Shown piece after piece: positions 26,639 through 37,349 of a stretch of 61,092 nt of DNA. A program made the translations under genes and the position numbers. The DNA lies in the NCBI GenBank assembly GCA_017441505.1, contig JAFRXL010000027.1:1-61092 (forward strand). Reading direction: 5' to 3'. The notes under the pieces were generated by a model. It had not been told where the DNA came from. It ran no database searches and worked only from the letters and a program-made list of their open reading frames with translations. Every line of letters begins with the position of its first letter. The first letter of the stretch is position 1. This stretch comes from Ruminococcus sp. (GTDB lineage Bacteria > Bacillota > Clostridia > Oscillospirales > Ruminococcaceae).

Positions 26639-26667
26639 TTGACAACTCTCAGCAAATGAGCTATAAT
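26639..26667 (+). promoter_or_regulatory. amt-pyrG-glnN promoter
   Basis: Perfect TTGACA (26639-26644) and TATAAT (26662-26667), spacer 17 bp. About 100 bases of divergent intergenic DNA separate it from the gltB promoter. A second TATAAT at 26812-26817, directly before the amt ribosome binding site, lacks a clear -35. Confidence 0.75.
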
Positions 26668-26678
26668 GGCATTGTAAA

Positions 26679-26802
26679 CAGCAAGGGAGCTGCGGATGAA
26701 AAGTCTGTAGCTCCCTCTTTTTATTTTTAAGCGCTTAATTCCATACACAAAGGGGTGTATGATCTCAGGGTAATTACCTGATGTCATACACCTCTTTTGT
26801 AT
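26679..26802 (+). promoter_or_regulatory. amt leader: tandem terminators overlapped by hexaloop hairpins
   Basis: P1 is CAGC-AAGGGA-GCTG (26679-26692); P2 is ATACAC-AAAGGG-GTGTAT (26743-26760). Both have six-base loops with A1 and G4. P1 overlaps the 5' arm of terminator 1 (26684-26696 with 26704-26716, then CTCTTTTTATTTTT). P2 is the 5' arm of terminator 2, a 19-bp stem (26743-26762 with 26784-26802) that carries an inner TCAGG/CCTGA hairpin and is followed by a short T-rich stretch. Each terminator therefore competes with one small hairpin, the layout expected for ANTAR antitermination, though with one terminator per hairpin. Confidence 0.7.
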
Positions 26803-26838
26803 TTTATGCTGTTATAATTATAGTAGGAGGTAAACACT

Positions 26839-28647
26839 ATGGACTCTCAGACAATTTTACAGCAAGCTGCCGAGAACACTGACGCAACGATCTTCGGCGT
26901 ATGGTTTTTAATAGGTGCTGCACTCGTATTCTTTATGCAGGCAGGATTCGCAATGGTAGAAACGGGATTTACCCGTGCAAAGAATGCCGGCAATATCATT
27001 ATGAAAAATTTAATGGACTTCTGCATCGGTACAGTTGTTTTCATTCTTATAGGCTTCGGTCTTCTCTTCGGTGAAGACCTCGTAGGCATAATAGGACAGC
27101 CTGGATTTGATATTTTCACTTCTTATGGCTCATTTGATTGGTCAAACTTCGTTTTCAACCTTGTATTCTGTGCAACTACAGCAACTATCGTTTCAGGTGC
27201 TATGGCTGAACGTACCAAATTCCTTTCATATTGTGTATATTCAGCTATCATAAGTGCGATCGTTTATCCGATCGAAGCTCACTGGGGCTGGGGCGGCGGC
27301 TGGCTGGCTCAGTGGGGATTCCACGATTTCGCAGGTTCAGCTCACATCCACATGGTCGGCGGTATCGCAGCTCTCGTAGGTGCAGCTATCCTCGGACCAA
27401 GAATAGGTAAATTCCATAAGACTAAGGACGGAGAAGTCAAGGTCAATGCTATTCCCGGTCATAACCTTACAATAGGTGCACTCGGCTGCTTCATCCTCTG
27501 GTTCGGCTGGTACGGCTTCAACGGTGCTGCTTGTACTTCAATAGACCAGCTTGGTTCAGTATTCCTTACAACTACAGTTGCTCCGGCTATCGCAACAGTT
27601 ACTTGTATGATCTTTACATGGTTAAAATATGGCAAACCTGATGTTTCAATGTGTCTTAACGCTTCACTCGCAGGACTTGTTGGTATCACAGCACCTTGTG
27701 ATGTAACAGACTGCCTCGGAGCTTCAATTATCGGTATCGTTTCAGGACTTCTTGTTTGCTTTGGCGTATGGTTCCTTGACTATGTTCTCCACATTGATGA
27801 TCCTGTTGGTGCAGTAGCAGTTCATATGATGAACGGTATCTGGGGAACAATTGCAGTTGGTCTTTTTGCAAACCCTGATGTTCCGGGATATTCACTGGTT
27901 GACCAGGACGGCAAACAGCTTTCCGGTTTATTCTACGGCGGCGGTTTCGGACTCCTCGGCAGACAGCTTGTTGGTTTCGCAGCTATCGCATCATTCACAG
28001 CTGTAAGCATGGCTATCGTATTTGTTATCATCAAAAAGACTATCGGACTTCGTGCTTCCGAGCAGGAAGAGATCCTCGGTCTTGACATTACTGAACACGG
28101 ACTCATTTCTTCTTACGCTGACTTTGCTCCTTCAATGGGCGATGTTTCAATGAAAGGCTACACAAAAGACGATGCAAAGAGCGTCAAGAAAGTTGGCACA
28201 CCGGAGGCTCCTGCTGTACCTGTTGACAAAGCAGTTGAAGTTGAGAACTACTCAGTTCCTTCACCAGACGGCAGACCAAAGATGACTAATATCGTTGTTG
28301 TGTTCAAACAGCAGAAATTACAGCAGTTCATCGAAGCTATGGAGGCTATCGATGTCAAGGGTATCACTGTTACAAATGTTATGGGATGCGGTATGCAGAA
28401 CGGTCAGAGAAACTATTATCGTGGAACTACCGTTGAAATGAACCTGCTTCCAAAGGTAAAAGCTGAAATAGCAGTATGTGCAGTTCCTGTCGATAAGGTA
28501 GTAGCTGCTGCAAAGGCTGCTCTCTATACCGGAAACTACGGCGACGGAAAAATGTTCATTTACGATATTGAAAATGTTATCAAGATACGTACAGGAGAGG
28601 AAGGATACAACGCTCTCCATGATTCAGAGGAATGGGAACGTTCATAA
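26839..28647 (+). CDS. amtB: ammonium channel fused to a PII signalling domain
   Basis: Residues 1-420 form the 11-helix Amt/Rh channel. The pore histidines are in SAHIHMVGG and AVAVHMMNG, and the conserved WGWGGGWLAQWGF is present. After a hydrophilic linker of about 60 residues, a complete PII (GlnB/GlnK) domain starts at residue 482 (MTNIVVVFKQQKL). It has a T-loop region around QNGQRNYYRGTTVEMN and the typical end GDGKMFIYDIENVIKIRTGE. PII plugs the channel under nitrogen sufficiency, sensing ATP/ADP and 2-oxoglutarate; fusion makes the gate intrinsic. The T-loop tyrosine context differs from uridylylated enterobacterial PII. RBS AGGAGG. First gene of the amt-pyrG-glnN unit. Confidence 0.93.
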   Translation: MDSQTILQQAAENTDATIFGVWFLIGAALVFFMQAGFAMVETGFTRAKNAGNIIMKNLMDFCIGTVVFILIGFGLLFGEDLVGIIGQPGFDIFTSYGSFDWSNFVFNLVFCATTATIVSGAMAERTKFLSYCVYSAIISAIVYPIEAHWGWGGGWLAQWGFHDFAGSAHIHMVGGIAALVGAAILGPRIGKFHKTKDGEVKVNAIPGHNLTIGALGCFILWFGWYGFNGAACTSIDQLGSVFLTTTVAPAIATVTCMIFTWLKYGKPDVSMCLNASLAGLVGITAPCDVTDCLGASIIGIVSGLLVCFGVWFLDYVLHIDDPVGAVAVHMMNGIWGTIAVGLFANPDVPGYSLVDQDGKQLSGLFYGGGFGLLGRQLVGFAAIASFTAVSMAIVFVIIKKTIGLRASEQEEILGLDITEHGLISSYADFAPSMGDVSMKGYTKDDAKSVKKVGTPEAPAVPVDKAVEVENYSVPSPDGRPKMTNIVVVFKQQKLQQFIEAMEAIDVKGITVTNVMGCGMQNGQRNYYRGTTVEMNLLPKVKAEIAVCAVPVDKVVAAAKAALYTGNYGDGKMFIYDIENVIKIRTGEEGYNALHDSEEWERS

Positions 28648-28660
28648 GCAGATAAGGTGC

Positions 28661-30319
<1,659 letters not shown>

Positions 30320-30334
30320 TCGGAGGTTTTTATT

Positions 30335-32422
30335 ATGGAAAAGATAACAGATTTTTACGGTTCAATGGTATTTGATGACAGAATCATGAAAGCTACACTT
30401 TCAGAGAAAGTCTATAAGTCACTTAAAAGAACTATCGACAGAGGAACTCCTCTTGATATATCAGTAGCAAATGCGGTTGCCGCAGCTATGAAGGACTGGG
30501 CTATCGAGCTGGGAGCTACACATTATACTCACTGGTTCCAGCCTTTGACAGGTCTGACTGCTGAGAAACACGACAGCTTCATCTCCCCTGCTCCTGACGG
30601 ACGTGTCATAATGGAATTCTCAGGCAAAGAGCTTGTAAAGGGCGAGCCTGACGCTTCATCCTTCCCTTCCGGCGGACTTCGTGCAACTTTTGAAGCAAGA
30701 GGATATACTGCGTGGGATCCAACTTCTTATGCTTTCATCAAGGACGGCACACTTTATATCCCTACAGCCTTCTGCTCATATACAGGTGAGGCTCTTGATA
30801 AGAAAGTACCTCTTCTCCGTTCAATGGAAGCTATCAACAAGCAGGCACTCCGTATCCTCAAACTCTTCGGAAATGCTAAGGTAAAGAGCGTAAAGACTTC
30901 AGTTGGTCCGGAACAGGAATACTTCCTTGTTGACCGTGATATGTGGAAGAAGAGAAAAGACCTTATCATGACGGGCCGTACACTTTTCGGTGCAATGCCT
31001 CCAAAGGGTCAGGAAATGGACGACCATTACTTCGGTTCTATAAAGCCTCGTGTAGCCGAGTATATGGCTGACCTTGACCGTGAACTCTGGAAGCTCGGAA
31101 TCCTTGCTAAGACTAAGCACAATGAAGTTGCTCCGGCTCAGCACGAGCTTGCTCCTATCTATGATACAACAAATATTGCTGCTGACCACAACCAGCTCAC
31201 AATGGAAATTATGCAGAAAGTTGCACTCCGCCACAATCTTGTTTGTCTGCTCCATGAGAAGCCATTTGCTGGAGTAAACGGCTCAGGTAAGCACAATAAC
31301 TGGTCTATCTCGACGGATCAGGGTGAGAATCTCCTTTCACCAGGTGAAACTCCTGCTGAAAACGCACAGTTCCTGCTTTTCCTTGCAGCAGTTATCAAGG
31401 CTGTTGACGATTATCAGGACCTTCTCAGACTTTCAGTTGCTACAGCCGGCAACGATCATCGTCTTGGAGCAAACGAAGCTCCGCCTGCTGTTATCTCCAT
31501 ATTCCTCGGCGACGAGCTTACAGCCGTTCTCAATGCTATCGAAACTGATACTCCATACGGCGGAACAAAGAAAGAGAAGATGCAGCTCGGCGTTGATGTA
31601 CTTCCTAAGTTCAGCAAAGATACTACCGACAGAAACAGAACCTCCCCGTTTGCTTTTACCGGAAATAAATTCGAGTTCCGTATGCTTGGTTCTTCAAACA
31701 GCATCTCCTGTGCTAATATTCATCTGAACGCTGCTGTTGCTGAGGTACTCAAACAGTTTGCAGATGAACTCGAATCAGCTAAAGACTTCAACTCCGCTAT
31801 GCACGATCTTATCAAGCGTACAATAAAAAAGCATAAGAGAATAATCTTCAACGGCAACGGTTACGATGATGAGTGGATCAAGGAAGCTGAAAAACGTGGA
31901 CTTATGAACCTCAAAACAACTGCTGATGCAATGCCGCACATCTGCGACAAGAAGAATGTGGATATGCTCACAGCTCACGGTATCTTCACAGAAGCTGAGA
32001 TATTCTCCCGCCGTGACATAATGCTCGAAAACTATATCAAGACCGTTAACATCGAAGCTGTAACAATGGTAGATATGGCTCGTAAGGAGATCATTCCGTC
32101 AGTTGCAAAATTCGCTTCTGATACAGCTTCCGCTGTTGCAGTAAAGAAGAGCGTTACTGAGGTTGCCTGCAAGTATGAGACTAAACTTGTTTCAGAACTT
32201 TCTGTTCTCATCGATGAAATGGATACCGCAACATCTGAGCTTGAATCAGCAGTTTCAAAGCTCAAGAATATAGCTGATATTTTAGAAGCATCCGAGTTTG
32301 TACGTGACACTATGATCGCAGCTATGGATAAGCTCCGCAGTGCTGCTGATAAGGCTGAAACAATGACTGCCGAGGATTATTATCCATTCCCGACATATGA
32401 TAAGCTCCTCTTCGGTGTTTGA
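30335..32422 (+). CDS. glnN: glutamine synthetase type III
   Basis: 695 aa, the size of GSIII enzymes (about 700 aa, dodecameric) common in Bacteroidetes, cyanobacteria and clostridia. Family motifs include [32 protein letters not shown] with the metal glutamates, [14 protein letters not shown], and [18 protein letters not shown] with the active-site His. [20 protein letters not shown] follows. It makes glutamine from glutamate and ammonium and is probably the cell's working GS, since the GS-like gene in the adjacent operon has lost key residues. RBS GGAGG, 15 bp after pyrG. Ends at a strong terminator. Confidence 0.95.
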   Translation: MEKITDFYGSMVFDDRIMKATLSEKVYKSLKRTIDRGTPLDISVANAVAAAMKDWAIELGATHYTHWFQPLTGLTAEKHDSFISPAPDGRVIMEFSGKELVKGEPDASSFPSGGLRATFEARGYTAWDPTSYAFIKDGTLYIPTAFCSYTGEALDKKVPLLRSMEAINKQALRILKLFGNAKVKSVKTSVGPEQEYFLVDRDMWKKRKDLIMTGRTLFGAMPPKGQEMDDHYFGSIKPRVAEYMADLDRELWKLGILAKTKHNEVAPAQHELAPIYDTTNIAADHNQLTMEIMQKVALRHNLVCLLHEKPFAGVNGSGKHNNWSISTDQGENLLSPGETPAENAQFLLFLAAVIKAVDDYQDLLRLSVATAGNDHRLGANEAPPAVISIFLGDELTAVLNAIETDTPYGGTKKEKMQLGVDVLPKFSKDTTDRNRTSPFAFTGNKFEFRMLGSSNSISCANIHLNAAVAEVLKQFADELESAKDFNSAMHDLIKRTIKKHKRIIFNGNGYDDEWIKEAEKRGLMNLKTTADAMPHICDKKNVDMLTAHGIFTEAEIFSRRDIMLENYIKTVNIEAVTMVDMARKEIIPSVAKFASDTASAVAVKKSVTEVACKYETKLVSELSVLIDEMDTATSELESAVSKLKNIADILEASEFVRDTMIAAMDKLRSAADKAETMTAEDYYPFPTYDKLLFGV

Positions 32423-32463
32423 TAATATAACGATATATACTTTCAGTCAAGAGTCCATATGAT

Positions 32464-32494
32464 AAAAAAAGTCCGTTTCATTCGGACTTTTTTT
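32464..32494 (+). terminator. terminator of the amt-pyrG-glnN operon
   Basis: AAAAAAAGTCCG and CGGACTTTTTTT with a 7-base loop and T-run. Confidence 0.9.
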
Positions 32495-32901
32495 ATTATG
32501 TGATTTTCTGCTATTTCGTTGTCCGGAAGCCTTCTTCACAAGCAGAACGTGCTGATTTTCGAGCATAGTTTTGATGCTATGTTTGACTATGATGTTGTGC
32601 AGCTCCGAAACTAACTATGTCCCCAAAGGCGAAAGCAGAAATGAAATATATGTAGTAAATGCTTATGTATTTCAAGTTCTCTGACGCATAGAAAATCCGA
32701 TTTGTGACGCACTTTGGAATGCAGGGGGTATCCGAGTAATATGCATGGTGCAATACCATAAATAGAACGCATTACGTCGTTGTAATGAAGCGTTTGGATA
32801 TTTTTCGTCATCCGGCTAAAAGCTCCTGATTTTTACCATGAGGATATTACTATTAAACGATGATCTCTTTTGTCAACTACACTAATCATATTGCCTAAAA
32901 T
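32495..32901. other. 400-base intergenic stretch without a supportable gene
   Basis: Lies between two terminators. The short ORFs here (32577-32759, 32611-32811 minus; about 32573-32683 plus, containing ETNYVPKGESRNEIYVVNAY) have no ribosome binding sites and overlap each other. The plus-strand one has protein-like composition and may be a gene fossil. No promoter of good quality and no RNA motif recognised. Confidence 0.4.
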
Positions 32902-32927
32902 AAAAAAAGGACGGAACAAGTCCGTCC
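32902..32927 (-). terminator. terminator of the CoA-ligase gene
   Basis: On the minus strand GGACGGA and TCCGTCC pair over five bases and are followed by seven T. Confidence 0.85.
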
Positions 32928-32939
32928 TAAAACATATTC

Positions 32940-34280
32940 TCAGATAGAATAATCGATCTTTCTTTCATCAATAACACGTCTTGACTTATGCTCTGAACGA
33001 GTATCAAGTCCGCCGTCCTTATGAACTATTACCTTTGCAGGCTTAACACCTATGCGAGCTTTAAGTGCTGCTGAAACCTCAGCTGCTACTGTATCATCGT
33101 CCTTAGTATTGTCAGCTGACTTCTCTATCTCAACTGCATACTTGTTTGTGAAGTCCTTCTCAAAAATACGGATGAGGTACTCACCTGTTATGCCGCTCTG
33201 CTCACGGATAACAGCTTCGATGTCGCTTGGGAAAACGTTAACGGCTGAAACGATAAACATATCGTCCTTTCTGCCGAGGATATGTATTCTTCCGTGAGTA
33301 CGTCCGCATTTGCACTTTGTAGTATCGATACGTCCGATGTCACCTGTCTTGAATCTGATAAGCGGACGAGCGTGTTTGCGAAGTGTTGTGAATACAAGCT
33401 CACCAGTCTGACCTGGTTCAAGTACTTCACCTGTATGAATGTCAACAGTCTCAACGAGGATGTGGTTCTCAGCAATGTGAAGACCATCGTGATACTCGCA
33501 CTGTGCTGCACAAGCTCCGAATATATCAGAAAGACCGTAGAAATCGTATACTTCAGCTCCCCAGAGATCCTCGATAGCCTTTCTTGTTGCATCGATAGAA
33601 CCGCCAAGCTCACCGGCAACGATTATCTTCTTGATATTGAGGTCTTTCTTTGGATCAATGCCGGCTTTGAGTGCCTTTTCACCGAGCTGCCATGCATATG
33701 AAGGTGAAGTCCAGATTATAGTTGGCTGGTAAGTTTTGAGTATGAAGAGAAGTCTTTCACTTGGAAGTGTTCCGCCCCAGATACATAATGCTCCAAGATT
33801 CTGAGCACCGATTACATCAGGACCTCCAACATAAAGTGAGAAGTTTAAAGCGTGTACATAACGGTCATTTGGTCTCATTCCTATCTGCCAGAACCAACGG
33901 CTCTCAGTATCCTGAAACTCATCAAAGTCCTTTTTGGAGAATGGGCTCATAGTAGGTACACCGGTTGAACCTGAAGATGTTGAAATAAATACAACATCCT
34001 CCTCCGGAACAGCTGCAAGCTCACCTAAGAAAGAGCCAACACCCTGTGTGTCACGCTGAGTTTTCTTGTTGATGAATGGGAACTTTTCAATATCCTTGAG
34101 TGTCTTGATGTCCTCAGGCTTAACACCTGCTTCATCAAATGAACGCTTGTAGTATGGTGCATTGTCGTATGCAAACTTTACGATCTCCTTGAGATCTTCA
34201 AGCTGTCTCTTTTCAAGTTCCTCACGAGGGAGAGTTTCAAGTTCCTCGTCCCAGTATTTATTGTTTATATCTCTGCTCAT
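32940..34280 (-). CDS. phenylacetate-CoA ligase family AMP-forming ligase
   Basis: 446-aa PaaK-type adenylate-forming enzyme (acid + ATP + CoA to acyl-CoA). It shows the AMP-binding loop STSSGSTGVPTM at about 108-119 and YDFYGLSDIFGACAAQC, with LIRFKTGDIGRI. The zinc-like KCKCGRTHGRIHILGRKDDM and a C-terminal PaaK domain follow. Start at 34280 with GGAGG upstream; the ATG at 34304 lacks a site. Its promoter shares the GTCCAAT operator with the oxidoreductase operon directly upstream. Together they could convert phenylacetate or indoleacetate to the aryl-CoA and then by reductive carboxylation to the 2-oxoacid, a known route to aromatic amino acids in rumen bacteria (inference). The reverse, catabolic direction is also possible. 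Confidence 0.88.
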   Translation of the reverse strand: MSRDINNKYWDEELETLPREELEKRQLEDLKEIVKFAYDNAPYYKRSFDEAGVKPEDIKTLKDIEKFPFINKKTQRDTQGVGSFLGELAAVPEEDVVFISTSSGSTGVPTMSPFSKKDFDEFQDTESRWFWQIGMRPNDRYVHALNFSLYVGGPDVIGAQNLGALCIWGGTLPSERLLFILKTYQPTIIWTSPSYAWQLGEKALKAGIDPKKDLNIKKIIVAGELGGSIDATRKAIEDLWGAEVYDFYGLSDIFGACAAQCEYHDGLHIAENHILVETVDIHTGEVLEPGQTGELVFTTLRKHARPLIRFKTGDIGRIDTTKCKCGRTHGRIHILGRKDDMFIVSAVNVFPSDIEAVIREQSGITGEYLIRIFEKDFTNKYAVEIEKSADNTKDDDTVAAEVSAALKARIGVKPAKVIVHKDGGLDTRSEHKSRRVIDERKIDYSI

Positions 34281-34332
34281 AATAAAATATCCTCCATTTA
34301 TCATATTTTACATATCTGTTTGGTATGATTAT

Positions 34333-34404
34333 ATTATACACCCTATCAGTGTAATTGTCCAATACCAAAGGATTATGATGAGTTATAGTTTAAAGCTATA
34401 ACTC
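34333..34404 (-). promoter_or_regulatory. CoA-ligase promoter with GTCCAAT operator (site A)
   Basis: TTGGAC (34357-34362) and TATAAT (34333-34338), minus strand, spacer 18 bp. Upstream of the -35, plus-strand sequence GTCCAATACCAAAGG is followed by TTATGA and GTTATAG. The inverted repeat GAGTTATAG / CTATAACTC (34380-34388, 34396-34404) overlaps the end of the preceding gene. Nearly the same block occurs at 37306. Confidence 0.7.
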
Positions 34405-35289
34405 AAAGTTTTTATTTATATACTCCCATTTCTTATCACGGGAAGCTTCAATGATCTTTATATCCTCATCAGTAAGGTGCTTGAAGCGTCCCTGCTTTCT
34501 GAGGTAAGCTTCAACGCTTGAAAACTCCTTAGGCTTATAGTTGAGCCTGAAAGTGCCATTCTCATACTCAGCGAGATACCAGAGTCCGCTTTCAACGACT
34601 TCCTTTGCTATAGCTACAGTTTCATCCGGAGCAACTCCCCAGCCTGTAGGACACGGAGCAATAACGTGTATGTACTTAGTACCCTGTATCTGTGATGCTT
34701 TCTGCACCTTTTTAATAAAGTCCGGCAAATTACCTATGCTTGCTGTAGCTGCATAAGGGATGTCGTGTGCAGCAGCTATCTCGAACATATTCTTCTTCGG
34801 ACGTATATTTCCGTGAATATTTTTTCCGGCAGGAGTAGTTGTGGTCTTTGCACCAAATGGTGTCAGACCGCTTTTCTGTATGCCGGTATTCATATATGCT
34901 TCGTTATCATAGCATATGTAAATGATATTATCGTTACGGTCAATAGCACCTGAAAGTGCCTGTATACCGATGTCTGCTGTACCGCCGTCACCTGCGAATC
35001 CTACTGCTGTAAAGTCCTTATATCCTCTTGCACGAAGTCCGGCTTCAACTCCGGTGAGCATAGACGCAGTACCTGCAAAAGTGGAAATAATAGAGTTATT
35101 TGAGAAACAAAGCTGTGGGAAGTTGAATCCTACTGCGGACATACATCCAGCCGGAAGTACTGATACTGCATTGGGTCCGAGCACTTTCAGTGCCGCTCTT
35201 ACTGCGAGGCTTCCGCCGCATCCTGCACATGCTTTATGTCCGTAGAAAAATTCATCACGGGAAATGCTCTCTGCTGTTTTATTAGCCAT
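34396..35289 (-). CDS. 2-oxoacid:ferredoxin oxidoreductase beta subunit (TPP-binding)
   Basis: 297 aa. It binds thiamine diphosphate through GDGGTADIGIQAL...NIIYICYDNEAYMNTG and carries CAGCGGSLAVRAAL at the N terminus. Together with alpha, gamma and delta subunits it forms a four-subunit PFOR-type enzyme that interconverts a 2-oxoacid and acyl-CoA plus CO2 with ferredoxin. Start at 35289 (GGAGG eight bases upstream); a GTG at 35298 overlaps that site. Overlaps the alpha gene by 8 bp. Pyruvate, 2-oxoisovalerate or an arylpyruvate could be the substrate; the next gene favours an aryl or branched-chain acid. Confidence 0.9.
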   Translation of the reverse strand: MANKTAESISRDEFFYGHKACAGCGGSLAVRAALKVLGPNAVSVLPAGCMSAVGFNFPQLCFSNNSIISTFAGTASMLTGVEAGLRARGYKDFTAVGFAGDGGTADIGIQALSGAIDRNDNIIYICYDNEAYMNTGIQKSGLTPFGAKTTTTPAGKNIHGNIRPKKNMFEIAAAHDIPYAATASIGNLPDFIKKVQKASQIQGTKYIHVIAPCPTGWGVAPDETVAIAKEVVESGLWYLAEYENGTFRLNYKPKEFSSVEAYLRKQGRFKHLTDEDIKIIEASRDKKWEYINKNFEL

Positions 35290-36448
35290 TGTTTCCACCT
35301 CCTATGCCGATAAAATTCACAATTTCAGTTCCGTTAGCAATATCGCTGTATATCTGTTCAATATCAGAAGCGGAGATATTTCTTCCGCCAAGTCCGCCGA
35401 TGAAGTTATATCCCTTTACATTTATTCCAGACTTTTTAAGTGCGGAGTTTACATTTGTGAACACAGTACCCTCGTTGCCGAAACTTATATCCTTTTCCAA
35501 TACTGCATAAGCCTTGACATTACGCAGTACGTCAGCTATTTCATCATTCGGGAAAGGTCTCATGTAGCGTATGCGGACTACTCCAGCCTTTATCCCCTGC
35601 TCTCTTAACTTATCAGCAGTTTCACGGCAAAGACCTGCGATACTTCCAAGTGTAACTATCACATAATCTGCATCATCAGTCAGATAATTCTCGATAAGTC
35701 CGGTGTACTTTCTGCCGAATATCTCTGCAAACTCCTTTTCAGTCTCGTTGATGACCTTGCGAGCAGCAAGCACTCCCTCGTGCTCCTTAAACTTGAAAAT
35801 ATAGTTAGTATCCGGACCTGCTGAGAATGCCATATTCTTTGGATTCTCAAAGTCGATACGGTTATCAGTCTCATAAGGCGGAAGGAATTTATCAGCCTGT
35901 TCACGCTCCGGAATATCAACTGTTTCATATGTATGAGTGAGCACAAATCCGTCCAGATTTGCCATATACGGAGTCGATACGTCCTTATTTTCAGCTATTT
36001 TATAGCTCATCAAAGCAAGGTCAAGAGCTTCCTGAGCGTTCTCTGCATAAGCCTGTATCCAACCGCTGTCGAGCTGAGAAAGGCTGTCACGCTGATCGCC
36101 GTAAATATTCCAAGGGAGAGCAGTTGAGCGGTCTGCATTCATCATAACGATAGGGAAACGTCCGCCTGACGCATAGTAAAGGCACTCAGCCATATAGAGA
36201 AGTCCCTGTGAGGAGGTGGCTGTAAATGCTCTTGCACCGGCTGCACTTGCTCCTATAGCACATGACATTGCTGAATGTTCAGACTCAACATGAACATATT
36301 CAGCTTCAAGACTTCCGTCCTCGACCATTTCTGAAAGTCTTTCAACAACAATGGTCTGAGGTGTTATCGGGTAAGCAGAAATGACCTGCGGACGTGCAAG
36401 ACGGATACCCTCTGCAAAAGCTTCATTTCCTGATAAAAACTTTTTCAT
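35282..36448 (-). CDS. 2-oxoacid:ferredoxin oxidoreductase alpha subunit
   Basis: 388 aa with the pyrimidine-binding region ISAYPITPQTIVVERLSEMV and the family stretch EYVHVESEHSAMSCAIGASA. ATSSQGLLYMAECLYYASG and the C-terminal swivel domain (VVRIRYMRPFPNDEI) follow. It completes the TPP site with the beta subunit. Starts inside the end of the delta gene (4-bp overlap), so expression is coupled. Confidence 0.92.
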   Translation of the reverse strand: MKKFLSGNEAFAEGIRLARPQVISAYPITPQTIVVERLSEMVEDGSLEAEYVHVESEHSAMSCAIGASAAGARAFTATSSQGLLYMAECLYYASGGRFPIVMMNADRSTALPWNIYGDQRDSLSQLDSGWIQAYAENAQEALDLALMSYKIAENKDVSTPYMANLDGFVLTHTYETVDIPEREQADKFLPPYETDNRIDFENPKNMAFSAGPDTNYIFKFKEHEGVLAARKVINETEKEFAEIFGRKYTGLIENYLTDDADYVIVTLGSIAGLCRETADKLREQGIKAGVVRIRYMRPFPNDEIADVLRNVKAYAVLEKDISFGNEGTVFTNVNSALKKSGINVKGYNFIGGLGGRNISASDIEQIYSDIANGTEIVNFIGIGGGNNG

Positions 36449-36738
36449 TTTCTCTCCGCCTCCATTTCAATTGCACCTATCTTGCAAATTTTAGCACATA
36501 TTCCGCAGCCTTTACAGAAGTCATAGTCAATAACTGCCTTGCCATTATTTATCGAGATCACTCCGTCCGGACAGTAAAGGTAGCACTGCTCACAGCCTAC
36601 ACATCTATCACCGTTTATAACAGGTCTGATACTTCTCCAACCGCTGTTTACGGTAGTGAGATAGCCTGCCTCAAATGAGGTATTCTCCGGAACATCGTCA
36701 AAAGTAAAGTTCTTTTTTTCTCTTATATAAGGTCTCAT
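36445..36738 (-). CDS. 2-oxoacid:ferredoxin oxidoreductase delta subunit (ferredoxin-like)
   Basis: 97 aa with two 4Fe-4S motifs, CVGCEQCYLYCP and CKGCGICAKICK. It carries electrons between the TPP centre and external ferredoxin. ATGA-type overlaps with genes on both sides. Confidence 0.93.
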   Translation of the reverse strand: MRPYIREKKNFTFDDVPENTSFEAGYLTTVNSGWRSIRPVINGDRCVGCEQCYLYCPDGVISINNGKAVIDYDFCKGCGICAKICKIGAIEMEAERK

Positions 36739-37250
36739 TTTACCGCCTCCTCTTTAGCTTTCAAAAGAGCTGAAATATTCCGCTCCTGTATTTTCGGAGG
36801 CATATATCCTTTTATGGACTCAACTGCATTCTCTGCTGTAACTATATCCGAACGTCCAATAAGAAGTCCGAACATTACTGTATTAACTGTAGGGAGTCTG
36901 AACTCCGCAGCAATTTTCTCTGCATCAAATGTAAAAGCTTCATTAATAGTCTTTTTTGAGTTGACTATTATCTGTCCGTTATCTTTCAGAAGTTCCTGAA
37001 GCTGCGGACTGTAAAGAGTATCGTCAAGTATCACGATATAGTCAGCTTTTTCGGTCTGACTTCTGTCAACGACAGGCTTTGTATCGAGCTTTGTAAAAGC
37101 TCTTACAGGTGCTCCTCTTCTCTCCGGACCAAATGACGGAAAGGCAAGGGCATATTTTTCTCTGCTATCAATAGTATAAGCCGCACCAAGCAGTTTGGCA
37201 GCTGTAAAAGCTCCCTGACCGCCTCTGCCGAGCCATATTATCTCATTCAT
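36735..37250 (-). CDS. 2-oxoacid:ferredoxin oxidoreductase gamma subunit
   Basis: 171 aa. The N-terminal WLGRGGQGAFTAAKLLGAAY and FGPERRGAPVRAFTKL are typical of the gamma domain, which binds CoA. First gene of the gamma-delta-alpha-beta operon, with AGGAG before the ATG and a short leader from promoter B. The gene order matches pyruvate and ketoisovalerate oxidoreductases of anaerobes. Confidence 0.92.
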   Translation of the reverse strand: MNEIIWLGRGGQGAFTAAKLLGAAYTIDSREKYALAFPSFGPERRGAPVRAFTKLDTKPVVDRSQTEKADYIVILDDTLYSPQLQELLKDNGQIIVNSKKTINEAFTFDAEKIAAEFRLPTVNTVMFGLLIGRSDIVTAENAVESIKGYMPPKIQERNISALLKAKEEAVK

Positions 37251-37281
37251 ATTACTTCTCCTATCAAATTGATATGAATTA

Positions 37282-37349
37282 ATTATACGCCGAACTGCGT
37301 AATATGTCCAATACCAAAGGCTTATGACAGGTTATAGGCAATTCCTATA
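37282..37349 (-). promoter_or_regulatory. oxidoreductase operon promoter with GTCCAAT operator (site B)
   Basis: TTGGAC (37306-37311) and TATAAT (37282-37287), spacer 18 bp. GTCCAATACCAAAGG on the plus strand is followed by TTATGA and GTTATAG. A perfect inverted repeat TATAGG-CAATT-CCTATA (37333-37349) resembles a LysR-type box (T-N11-A). It touches the stop codon of the preceding cysteine gene. Confidence 0.72.

Noticed and set aside
32577-32811. Two overlapping minus-strand ORFs between glnN and the CoA ligase
   Set aside because: No ribosome binding sites, overlapping frames, low-complexity composition; lies between two terminators.
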